Shown here: one piece after another, positions 1 to 11,700 of the stretch | How positions within the stretch are numbered: the stretch's first letter is position 1 | Layout of the letters: each line of letters opens with the position of its first letter | The notes under the pieces: model-generated | The model's input: only the letters and a program-made list of their open reading frames with translations | What the model was told of the DNA's origin: nothing | The model's database searches: none | Translations under genes and position numbers: made by a program | DNA from: Oreocharis arfaki | Taxonomy: Eukaryota > Chordata > Aves > Passeriformes > Paramythiidae | Length of the DNA: 64,000 nt | NCBI GenBank assembly: GCA_013398015.1 | Contig: VZRR01008032.1 | Location: forward strand, 1 to 64,000 | Direction: 5' to 3'

Positions 1-1688
1 GGGGGCGGCGGTGTTTAGGGGGTTCTCACCTGTTGAGGTCCTCCTGCCCCAGCGGGATTCCAGGGGCACCAGTGTGGCAGTGCAAGGCTTCTGGCTGCGT
101 GGCCCTGAGGCTTGGTGTGGAGGGAAGTTAGCCCCTTCTCCACTGGCCTCACGTGCTTCCATCTGTGAGGGTCCCTGTGTAAGTAGCAGCAGTTGCTGCA
201 GGTGGAAGCTGTGGGCTTCACTGTTCTCCTGACAGTGGTCTTGGTGGCAAAATCCCTGTTCATGTGGTCTCAGGTACGGTCGTAGCAAGTGGATGCTTCA
301 TCTTGAGGCTCTTTTGCTCCATTGGTGTTGAGTTGTCCCGTTTCTTCTCCACTTCCTGGAATGTGAGTTCGTTAAATGGTTGAGTTAGAAAGGAAGAACA
401 AGGTCCTGGTGCTGTGCATTTCAGAATTACTCATCTGATTGGCCGCCAGCACCCTAAGAGGGGAGTAAAAACCCTAACTCACCTTTTTAGGGTTATTTCC
501 CTGTACAAGAGCAATGTGTGGTCACCTTTTACCTCTCAGCTCTACATTGCAGAGCCTCAGGAGGGCTCTTACAGGGTCTGTGTATTAGAATTTAAACTTG
601 ATTTGGGCTATTGACAGTAGTCATAGTCCTGACAGTGAAATGAAGGGTCAGTATTTGTGATGCCCTTTTTGGTACCTTGGCATCAACCTGTCTAGTGTAT
701 CAGTATATTATTGTATATTTATGGTTCTTACGGGCCTTTAAAGAATGATCAAGCACAAAGCTGGGTGTGTAAAATGCTTCCCTGTGAGTTTCAGTGGGAA
801 GAGAGACTACACTGAACTTTTGCTTTCTTCTGATAGATTTTTAATAATTCAGGGATTTTTTTCTTGTAGTTCAGTTAGAAGATGAGATGCTAATGAATCA
901 CCAACTGATTTTACAAGAGGATTCTTTGCATCTTTTATGGACACAATAAAATAATTGGCAGTCTTGAGCCTTCTAATGCCTTCATTTCTAGGAAAAGTAA
1001 TAGAAGAGCGTGTATTGCTCTAGTCTGTCCTTAAATGGAAAACTTCTCTCCAAAATTGTGATGGCTTTTGGCACTTTGCTGTATGGATGCCTCTCTTGTG
1101 TGAATAGAGACAGCTTTATTACCTCGTTTATAGGATGAGATATCGGTGTAATTGTTATTAATATTATCTGATAGAGTAATTGACAATTTGAGTTTCGAGA
1201 GAAGCGGGTCTGTGGTGTCATCTGCTCTCTTCTGGCACCCTTAGCCCTACCCTGCGCAGAAAATCCCTGGGTGAGCTCTCCTGGGGTAAATTGCTCTGCA
1301 GTGAGCAGCCGCTTCGAGTGTGTTCCTGACCACCTGCAGCTGCTGGCAGCTGTGTACACTGAATTCTAATGGACTTCTAAATGTAGCTAATTAAGGGGGC
1401 TGATTTTGTATGGTGAATTTTATTTGGACTTGAACATGAGATTGGGTCTATTTGTCACTTTTGTCTCCTGCTAGTAAAATATGCAGTTGTATCGTAGCCC
1501 TGAAATGGCTCTGTATGTCAGTCCCCACCTGTTTGAAGGTGCAAATAGTCCATTTGTTCTCTGGGGTACTGCAGAGCAGCAGCTATTCTGAAGAAGCCAT
1601 CTTAGGTGTGTGTTTTTATGTGCAGAAACAAGGTAGTTTTATTTTTTCGAATTTTAAGACAGGTGATTTAGTTCAGAGGAGAGGTGTA

Positions 1689-1708
1689 GGGGGTGGGGAG
1701 AGGGAGGG
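1689..1708 (+). other. Canonical G-quadruplex motif
   Basis: Four G runs of 5, 4, 3 and 3 bases are separated by loops of 1, 3 and 1 bases, which fits the G3+N1-7 rule. It sits in non-coding DNA upstream of the PRDM10 coding exons. Folding is inferred from sequence only. Confidence 0.5.
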
Positions 1709-4700
1709 AGGAAGCAGCACCACCCGCTTGTAGGAAGGGGAAGAATCCCCTCCAGCTGACAATTCTTTCAGGAAGAGTTTACTGGAGGAGGAGAAGGGAT
1801 GGGAGACAAAAAAGTGGCAGGAGGAAGCTGGACGGGAACGGTTTGTTTTCTTTCAGTAGCCCCTAACAGTGCCTTCTTGAAGGTTGTGTGGGCAGAACTG
1901 TAGCACACACTGATACATTTATTTTCCTTTTGTGTCATCCTGTACTTTAAATGCATGGTTTCCCCACTTCCTCGCTTTATCAGACTTCTCCCTCTGCGAT
2001 TTATAAACCAAATCCTTTAGGAAGGCAGGGTCACTGCCTCGAGCAGCTGGAGCCGAGAACTGCAGTGTGTGATTCAACAGCCCATGATATCACAGGGACC
2101 TCAGGGGATGAAACATTGGGAAGACAACAGCATGAAGAACATGGCCATGGATTCGGGAATCTGATGGTGGGAGGAAAGAGTCAGTTGCTAGAGTGGATAT
2201 GTAGATGTTGAGCAAATGGGAAGAGAGGTGACTAAAGAAGAGATTTGCATATGTGGAAAGTAATGAAGTTGACTCTTGGCCCACTGAGAGAGAGGACAGA
2301 TAGTGTGAGAAACACTTCATTATGCAAGAATTTGGACTCAAGAGAGATGTCCTTGGAGCATCTCTGAGTAGATGTCTAAACCCAGCCTAGGCAGTCCCCA
2401 GGAGGATGTTAACCTGTGCTCAGGCTGGATTATCTCCTATATTCTGTGGCAGAAATGGATTTTCAGCTACTTACCTGATAAGCTGTGAGAGAATAGTTAC
2501 ATCAGACTATTGTGCTGTCACCTTCAGTGCCTGGGCACTGTCGCTTTAGGAAAAGGACTACAACATGTGATGGCCACAGCAGCAGAGGACTGGCCTTGGT
2601 CTAAGAGATCTCTTCCAGCTCATTGTTGCTTTGATGATGGATGTCCTATAACAATATGGATATAGATAGATTCATTATGCACAATTTCAGTAAAGAGTGA
2701 GTTGGTGTTTGACTGAGTTCTTCTGTTTATTATACGACTAAATAAATCGAAGCCATTTTTCCTTTTGTGGAAATAAATAATCCTTGCTGTCCCAGCCGTA
2801 GTATGATTTCCATTTTTAACTCACCAGTAAAACATAAATATTGTGGTTTTACATTACTCGATTGATAACATTCATGCAAAATGCACCAGGGCCAGAGTTC
2901 CTTGAAACAGTATGTGCCTGTGATGGATGGGAATGCAGAGGAGGTGACGGCAGTCTTGACTCAGTCCTCAATGAGGTTAGAAACCTTGCTGCAATGAAAG
3001 CATGTTCCTGCTAAAGGATCTCAGGAAATGCATTGGCTCTGCCTTCTAGGCAAACTGGGATAATTAACTTTAAGTGTGGGATAGAGCTTTTTGCAGACAC
3101 ATGTGATGTTCCTTTTGAGCATAATAAATTATTTTTATGTTAAAAGCTGGAGGAAGATCCAGAGTCATAAAACCCCTTTTGGACCAGTCTTGCTGCCCTT
3201 GCGCATGGCTGGGATGACACAGAGTCGTCAGTGAGCTCAGTTGTGGGAGGATTAAGCCAACAGTCCCTGCTGTTATTGCTGCAGGGAACCTCAGGCTATG
3301 GCAAGGCTCTTTTACACTGGAGAGTAAATCACATTAGCTGGTTTATGCACCTTTATTGTAAAGTGGTTTCTCACTTGAGACACTTCAGTGGCTTTATGGC
3401 TCCCTGAACAGGGAGGTGGGCTTTTCCCCTTGCTCAGCTTTAATATTCCCCCTTTCTCATCCTGGAGAAGGCACAAAAATGAGCGTTTGGCAGCCACTGG
3501 CCTGGATTTTTCAGCAGAATGCCCTTAGTGAGCCTCACAGAGGTTGCTGCAGATGAAGTCCCCAGAGATTTTGTCTGTATCTTCTTGTGTAGTCGCAGTA
3601 TTGGAAGAAATTGTCATTCCTAAATGGCAGGTTTGCCAAGAAAATACGGTTCTTGTTGGGCTTTTTTGTTGGTTTGTTTTTGGTTTTTGTTTTTGGGGGT
3701 TTTTTTGTGATGCGTTTTTCTGGCTTTCAGAGCTTTTCTTTGAAGCCTAGGTGAACTAGGTGGGTTCTCTGTGTTTAACTTGTGTTGAAAACATAGACAC
3801 AAACACAAACCAGCAGTGACTTTGCTGTTGGTTTTCTCTTACAGCACCATTCACTCCTGCATGTTTGCGGGGAGGGGTCATGGATGCACCTTTGAGGGGC
3901 CACACATGGAGCTGTGGTGGCTCAGGGTGTCTAATGCTGAGGCAGCAAAGCTAACAAGGACATTGTTGTTGGATAGGGAATGAGGCACTTTGCCCCTCTG
4001 AGCAGTGCTTTCCCATCCTCTGGAGCTGCACACAGTGCACAGGGACGCTGCGGATTTAATAACACAGCTCCAGAGAAAACACCATCCCACAGGAACAAGA
4101 GGGAGGGGTTGGAGAGTGTCGCAGAGGTCAAAAGGAGGTTTTAAGCAAGATTTCCGAAAATGTCAGACAATGGCACTGAGGTACTTTCCAGGCATCAGGA
4201 GCAGCAGAAGAGAAGTTTTGTCATTAATGACATTTTCTGGATTGGATGTAAAATGCAAAAACTAAAGAGAAAGGTCTGTAAGTCTGTGACAGCAACAGGT
4301 CCCAGAAGGTGTTGAGAAAAGGAAGGTAAATGTGAATGGTGTTCTGAGACAAACCTATGTTGTCCTGAAGGGATGGTTAATTTACTTGCACAGCTCAGAA
4401 TGAGCTAATGTTCCACTACAGGACATATTTCAAAGTCACAGGAGCTGTGCTGGTTCTTGGATCACGTTGTGTCGCGATTCGCACAATATATAGTGACACA
4501 CAGGACTGTCACTGCCTCACCACTGCCATACTGGAGTGGTACTGGGCTATATTTGTACTCTTAGTTAAGCCTATTACTGTTTCAGCTTGTGTCATCACCC
4601 AGCATGGACAGAGTGAGGCGTGCCTGTTATTTGGGGAGGAAAATGCTGTCTCTGCAGTTACTGTAAATGCTTTAAGATCTCACACTGGCACTGCTTCTTG

Positions 4701-7111
4701 CTCATGTTTGTGATGCTCATTGGGTTGTATGAAAGTGTTGGGGTGCTGGCAGAATTTTGGGTGACTGTTGAGTGATGGGTCTCGTAATTGACTAATCTTT
4801 CAACTTCCAGAAAAGTAAAATTTCATCATTTTCAAGTTGCTGAAGTACTTGCTATGAGTATACAAAAAAAAGATGGTATATTGAATAATATTTGAGCCAT
4901 ATTTTATAGTGGAGAGAATATAGTTGTGACATACATAACATGTAAATTTAACATGAGTTTAAGCAAGCTGTTTGAATTACTGTTATACTACACCTCTACA
5001 TGGATTTTCATAACAAAATGTAGCCTAATTTCTTCATACTGGGAAAAAACTGAGTATATCCTATCACAATGCCTTTTATCTTTAATTATCTTTTTTTCTT
5101 TTAGGATTTCTGCAAATGAGTTTCAATTTCTGTTACACAGATTCATATGGTAATCCCTTGGACATAGCAGAGCTTCCCATTGAGGTGCCTGTCTTGGTGT
5201 TTATTTAGCTTGTCTGAAAATGTCTGATGTGTTCGATATAGTGAGAAGAATCAACAATTGCAAAGGACTATCACGGGCAAACAGTGTGGAGAGCAAGCAG
5301 AGAGTGCTCCCTGCGTGCCAGTGGTTTGGCAATGCTTGTATCCAAAGTTTCACATTTATTTCTGAAAAAAAAGTACCAAAACTGAGAGAAGACCACAGGG
5401 AAATGGTTAAAATTTTAAGACGCTATGGCTGTCAGTGTCAGGGCTGTAATGGGTATTGAGAGCGGGATCTAGGGCAGGAAATAAGAGTGTGCAGGATTAA
5501 CGAGGAGGAGCATCCTATGGAGGACCAGTGGGCAAAGTTAGTTTGGTCTTTTTGCCATCAGTGTAAGAAAACTTGCTCAGGTGTTGGTGTTTTGTGGCAG
5601 TTCTATTGTCAGTGACTTTGTATCAGATCATGTTTTCCAGCTCCTGGCCTTGACTGCAGGGCTTGTTTCACAGCTGAATTTCGACACTTGCTCCTGCCTC
5701 TTGCCCACTTTGTTGTCTGTCCTTGGGACCTCTCTGGGACACGGCCTGTCTCCTCTTGCACTGTCTTCATGCTCAGCCCATCCATGTTTCCAGGGAAATG
5801 TGCTTTTAGGGTGTTTTCATGATTACAGACATACTGAGGGAGTGCATACCAGTGGCAGATCCTAGGATGAATTTGAAAGTACAGAAGTTGAAAGCATCAG
5901 CAAATCCTGCAGCTCCTACTATTGTCCCTTATTGCTGCACAGTTGGCTGGGCTGAGCTGTTTATTATTTTCATTTCTGTCAAGAACAGCAATAACTGGAC
6001 TGTTTATCGAATCTGCAGCACTGGGCCACTGAATTTGGCTCGGCCTTGTGGTTTTTTTTTTCCCAAGATTTTAAATTAGTGCTAACTTTCAGAACCATTA
6101 GGTGATTGTCTTCTGCTTTCCTTTCCAACTTTTTGGTACTTCTTTTTTCAGAGATGAATCTTAATACCCAGTTTTGTCTATTACAGACCCTGCCTGAACC
6201 CTTCGGTCTCCTTTGCACTCAAGTTGTAAGTTATCTGTGCCAAAATTACTCTGCAGGAGTGAGTCAGCATCTTCCTTCAGACCTTCAGTGTCTGCTGGTG
6301 GGGAAAGTCAGCCAAAAATTCTGCTACTTGTTGCACCATGTGGAATTAGCCAGAACTGTGCCTTTCCCTTAATTCATTTAGTAGTTACTGTAATTGCATT
6401 CTTATTAACAGGGTAATTACATTTTTTAAAAAATCATACCACCCAAAATTGAAACCTCTGGTGTTTATTTTTATTTTTCTAAGCAGTTAGGTAATTGATT
6501 AAACTACTGGCTATTGTTAGTGCAATTGTCTGAATTGGCTCTTGATTAATACTGGCAGTCTAGGAAAAGAGCTGTTTTGGATAAACCAGCCAAAGACTAT
6601 CAACAGGATAGGTGTTAAATTTTGCAAAGAAGTTTTTCACAGTGTGTTACTGACATGAATGCTGTCACATTCCACATGGGTAGAGGGGATCATATACCTG
6701 ATACGTGTATATTTATATATTCATGCAGTGGCAATTATACACCTGATGAAATGGATGAAGGAGGTCAGTGAATGAGGTAGGACAAGTTATGAGAAAACTC
6801 CAAATTTAATCCTTAATAACATAACAAGTAGCAAGGTGAAAGGTTCTGTGTGGGGATGGATGGTACATATTTATAGATCAGAACTTGTGTGTGCTTGGAT
6901 ATATAAGTAAATAATATTTATCTGTAAATTGCCCTGACTTTCCACACTTGGAGAGCGAGGCTGGTGTTTATCACTCCTAAATATTTGCTGCAGTTAATTT
7001 GTTCATACTAAGGAGATATGAGCTCAGGCATTGAATGCTGGTACATGGATTTAGTTTTGATTTTTCTCCTAAGTGCTTTTTGGGGATGTTTTGTATCAAG
7101 CAGTATTAATG

Positions 7112-7159
7112 GAGATGAGATTTCTGTCCCTGTATTGCCATAATTTGAGATGTTTGGAT
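7112..7159 (+). repeat. Diverged direct repeat, copy 1
   Basis: This 48-base segment aligns without gaps to 8342-8389, with 11 mismatches by eye (about 77% identity). It could be two fragments of one old interspersed repeat or a local duplication. The family was not identified. Confidence 0.35.
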
Positions 7160-7599
7160 ATAAGAGAAAGTCAGAACACTTCCTCAGTGTCTGCTTTTGT
7201 GGGACCCACGTGTGCTGGGTTGCTCAATGTGAGACAGCAAGCGTTAACTCCAGTTACCAGTAACAGCATGACTCGGTGTCTAGCAATGCCCAGAAATACC
7301 TTGCCCACTGTTTTTCTTTGTATATATGTAAGTAATACGATTTTTTTGCTCCACCACGCAGTTCAGTGACGTTAGCCCGAGACTTCCCTGCCCTGGTGAT
7401 TTATCCACGCTGGCCAGGCCCAGTGGAACAGTCAGTGCTCAGGTCTGCACAGCTTAGTCCTTGCTGGCAAAATTAGGAGGAGACAGAAAGTGCCTGCTGC
7501 TTTTTTTGCCTCTCCTTATCTATTTTTCAGTTTGTCAATGACAAGCCAAATGCTAGCATTTATAGGGATAAATTATGACTAAAATAATTTGCGTTTAAA

Positions 7600-7607
7600 A
7601 TGCAAAT
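7600..7607 (+). promoter_or_regulatory. Octamer ATGCAAAT (POU-type site)
   Basis: A perfect octamer lies in an AT-rich block (about 7500-7930) with a texture like a conserved non-coding element. Binding and conservation are inferred, and a single 8-mer can occur by chance. Confidence 0.2.
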
Positions 7608-8341
7608 GAATGGAAGCATCAGCAAGGAGCCTTCTGCTTCCTTCCTGGTGCGCAGATGGGCACTGGCATTGGATCAGCCCAGCAAGGCACTGGATATGAA
7701 ATAAAGTTAATTGAAATAACTGAGAAATGAAATGGGCTCAGCCTCTTGCTAATTCCTGGCCTGTGATTTAATATGACATTAGAGACGGAGGATTGGGAAG
7801 GTGCTGAACCACCAACTAAACCAATCACCAGAGCTGTAAATTACCCTCCTGGGATCCCAACGGCAGATTGAGAAGCCCCAATAAAATTGCAAGAGGTGAA
7901 TAAAACCAAGCTTGGAAGCAGTTTGTCAGGATCTTTGAGAGTTTAATTGTTGCTTTTTAGTAGTTGGCTGTTGTAAAACTGCCTTGTACTCACGTGGGAC
8001 CGGGTTTTTGTCCAAGGTCAAATCTGTCTGTACGTGGAAAAGCAGTTGATGCTCAAACAAAACCTCATTCAGGCAAACTGAGGAACTGGTGATGCATCTC
8101 TGAACATAGTGTTTTCTTGTTGGAAGCCTCAGGTCCTTTTTTTGCATTATTTATTGATTTCTAGGCCTGTAGGTGCCAGAAGGACAATGAGGAGAAGGTG
8201 GTGTGGGTGGCCTGTGGCGAAGGAAAGACATGCAGAAAGAATTCAGTGTAATCTTTCAGTGCCATTGGTGCAATGGTTGATTTGTTTCTTCCTTAATGGG
8301 ACATGGAAAGTGGTGTACAGCAGGATTTGACCATGCTCAGT

Positions 8342-8389
8342 GAGATAAGATTTCTGTTCCTTTATTCCCGTAACTTAAAGTGTTTAGGT
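8342..8389 (+). repeat. Diverged direct repeat, copy 2
   Basis: Partner of the segment at 7112-7159. It lies about 140 bp before the acceptor of the first PRDM10 exon in the window. Confidence 0.35.
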
Positions 8390-8529
8390 CTTGTGGGAGG
8401 TGTTTGTAAAACCAAACCTGCTTTACTCTGTGTTACTGAAGTGTGGTAGCTGATAATAATAAATCCTTCGTAGCTCTGTGACATGTGTCATGCTGGTTTT
8501 AATGTCTCTGTTCTCTGGTTTTTTTACAG

Positions 8530-8626
8530 CCATGTTGCTGAAGACCACCTTGTCTTCTGGAAGCAAAAACACAGTGAACAGATGAATCCCTTCAGCCAGA
8601 CGTTGCTCCAGTAGATCTTTCTCCTC
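8530..8626 (+). other. PRDM10: PRDM10 5'UTR part of first coding exon
   Basis: The exon begins after a T-rich tract ending in TTTTTACAG at 8529. An in-frame TAG at 8612-8614 closes the frame upstream of the first ATG at 8627, so translation cannot start further 5' in this exon. It contains a short upstream ORF at 8532-8585. Confidence 0.7.
8532..8585 (+). other. Upstream ORF in PRDM10 5'UTR (17 codons)
   Basis: An ATG two bases into the exon opens a 17-residue frame that ends in TGA at 8583, 42 bases before the main ATG. It would be read first if the acceptor at 8529 is used. Such uORFs often lower translation of the main frame. Whether this one is translated is unknown. Confidence 0.35.
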
Positions 8627-8719
8627 ATGGAGCACCCGGGCAGGGAGGAGATGGACTTGAAAGAGGAAAGTCCTCAGGTGTGGGCTGAGTCTGCAGCACA
8701 GGAACAGAACACTGCTCAG
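8627..8719 (+). CDS. PRDM10: PRDM10 coding exon 1 (residues 1-31)
   Basis: It encodes the N-terminus. Two in-frame ATGs compete: 8627 (context ctcctcATGG, C at -3) and 8651 (gaggagATGG, G at -3). From residue 9 on, MDLKEES... resembles the human start MDSKDES..., so the second ATG may be the main start, giving a 1194-residue protein. The donor is CAG|gtgatt, phase 0. Confidence 0.85.
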
Positions 8720-11700
8720 GTGATTAGTGCCTTCCAGAGCTCTGCTTCTGCTTGGGCTGGATTGGGATTGGTGGGGAGGGTTAGTTCCCCTTCGGCCCTG
8801 ACGTAGTTTAGAAGCTCAGCTTTCATTTAAGCAGAAATACAAACGTTTCTGTGGTGATTTTGGGTTAAAGCTTCAGAAACTGAGCTGTGCAAACCGCAGC
8901 AGTGAAGACACAGAGCTGTGAAATGAGCTGAACAAAACCGGGCAGTGGCTGTAGAAGTTTCAGTGTCCAAATATATCTATAACCATGTGGGAGAGTGAAA
9001 GGGTGTTCAGAGTAATGAACATGAACAAAATCTGTGCTCTGTGGCAGCCCTTTTTGATGGCATCATTCGAATCAGTTGGAACTGTGGGTGGACCTTGAGG
9101 AAAGTAATATGAGTAATTTTTTCCAGCCAGACATCTGGATAGTGAGGAAGGGAGAAATGTTAATTGTAAGTGACTAATGCAGTCAGGTTCTGCTGTATGC
9201 AGCTTGTTCCTCTGCCTCTGAGACAACGCAGCTGGGAATTTCTAGAATTCTGTAAATTGGTTTACTCTCTTAAGTATGGTAGGAAAAGGGTGCTGCATGG
9301 CATTTGACCCACAAGCTGAGAAATTCTGCCTCTCTTAGTAATTTCCAGCTTTGAAATTTGCCAAGAAAGGCAATTTTCAGTGGCCTGTGTTCTGTTCTCT
9401 CTGCAATGGGAGAACCATGCTGCTGTTTGCCCATGGCAGTTTTAAGGCTTAATGAGTATTTGCAGAGTGCTCTCCAAATGTGAAACTCTAGTGCTTATGA
9501 GAGGATTTATTGTACAGAATCAGCACTGAGCATCCGCCAGGGAGTACCACGTGTCTTCTGAAGCATAAGCTAAAAAGTGAAACAAAATAAACAAAATAGG
9601 TAACTGTGGCATCGTTTTATGTGAAAGAATTTTATGTGAATATGAATACTTGTACTCAAACTAGGTTTCCTGCTAACTGTCCTGTTTGTCCCATACACTG
9701 AAAATGCTTTTTTTAGCATGTAAAGGATGGCAAAAGCTAAACATGTTCCTATTTTCAATGGAATTCAGTATTCTGGCTCATTTAACACAGGCCACTGATC
9801 ATCAGTTATGATCATAATGTTCTGGTAAAATCGACTTGTTTAGATTTAAAGTGCTCCCCTAGACATAACTTGTTCCAGTAGTCCTTGGAATCAGTGCTTA
9901 ATGCTTTCAGTTATGTGTTTGTCTATTTAAAGAGTTGAATTTTCTACTGATGCTGCACATACATACTACAGAGAAGCAATCTATTATGCCCTACTGCTGC
10001 CTCTGAGAGCTGCAATACTATAACTTGAGGAGTATCAGTTAATAAGTTCTGTTAGCCTCTCATCAGACAGCAAAAATTACCTCCAACTACGGAACTAGCT
10101 GAATGAAGTCATTATCATAAATCCTGAAAGGAATATGAGCATAACGGGAAACAATATCCCAATAAATTTAATAGATACATCAGTTCAAATATGAACTTGT
10201 TCCCTTACAAATTTCCAAAGTATTGTGCAAGAACTAAGTATGGGTGAGTGCCCTTTGTAGCAGTTATGTCTTGAGTTGCAATGCAGAGTAAAACCAGAGA
10301 CTGATGGGAGTTGTGTCCAGATTTCTGTTGGTAGAATAATTGAGTGAGGTTTGAAATGTGTGGTTTTATTGCATTCAGATTAGTTGGGACACAAGTTCTC
10401 TCTGCTTTCCAAGGCACCCCGTGACTCTGGTGCTGTGTCTCACTGGCTTGTGTTGGTGCGAGTCCAGGATCTGTTTGTTCCCCAGGTGCACTTTGTCCCC
10501 GAGGCGGGGACAGTGGCCCAGATCGTGTACAGTGACGAGCAGGAGCGCGGGCCTGCGCAGCAGGTGGTTTACACGGCTGACGGCACCTCCTACACCTCTG
10601 TGGACACCTCGGAGCACACCCTCGTTTACATCCACCCCGTGGAAGCTACACAGGCACGTGTGGTTCTGAGCCCACCCCGGTTTTGGCACCTAGAAAACAC
10701 AACAATCTTGTTTGGGATGAAAGCCAGTTACCAGCCAAGTGGTGTGACTGGAAAATAGCAGGCAGTCGCTCCCAACAGTTTTCTCTGCCCGCTGCTGAGC
10801 AGGGACTTCATGCTGTTCATTTGTTTGATGTGCAAATCTGCTCATCAAAGGATGGCGAGGCTATGAATTATGAAATGATGGTTATTTCACTGAAGGTGGA
10901 CAAGATTATAATTTACTCGAAGGTGTTTTCCAGAACAAGGATAATCTCATCAGAAATTCTGCCTCTTGTATCCAGTAAAACACTAAGAGGCATCTATGTT
11001 CCTTCTGGAAGAGCCCGTGTTTTGTGTAGTACAGTTGTCATAATTGATAGTTACAATAACAGTCGTGTCTTTTTGCAGAGCATGTCTATTTATTCAATGT
11101 AATTTTGTAGTCTCTGCAGAGTTGTTGATTTTATAGACCTCTTATATTCTTTTTCTTCTGCGTAATCATATCAGATAGCCTTTATTCCCTTGCAGCACAT
11201 GCTTATATGGGGTCAATATGCTATGCATCTCTGCCTCTGCATGGACAGATTAAAAAGGAACAGGCTCGCTTTGTCAAGAATGTTTTATAATGTCTTTGCT
11301 GACAGGGCAGATTAGCTGTACTGCAAAGTGCACATACCTGACACCCCCACCATGCTGGCAGGGCCTCGTGTGGCACAATCTGTCTTGTGCAGCACTCAGA
11401 AAGCCAGCTTCTATGTGGAGGGATGTCCTGAGAGGATATTTTGAGAGGACATCTCCCAGGAAGTTACTGGCCAACTAACTCCAAAACTCTAAATCCTGTC
11501 ATTATGTCAAAAGATGTGTAGTATTCAGACACTCTTCTGCATCTAAGATGAAATTATCACAGTGTTAAAGGAATTTTTATTATACCATGCTTTTTGTTGT
11601 ACCTAGGCTGCTACAAGCTCAGATATTTCAAATTTTGGCTGAGTAAGGCTGGCCTCAGTCAGTCCTTAGTCTTGCTTTTCCTAGGCTTCTCTCAGGCCTG

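Larger units (their letters stand above)
1..8529. other. PRDM10 intron 1 or 5' flank, no coding exon recognised
   Basis: No exon of a recognisable protein was found on either strand. The first tens of bases are G-rich, and the rest is ordinary, often AT-rich, non-coding DNA with scattered short chance ORFs. The PRDM10 transcription start and any non-coding exon 1 were not located and may lie left of the window. A strong acceptor at 8528-8529 ends this stretch, so at least its right part is an intron of PRDM10. Notable contents are a G-quadruplex-type run near 1689, a perfect octamer at 7600 and a short diverged duplicate pair at 7112 and 8342. Confidence 0.6.
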
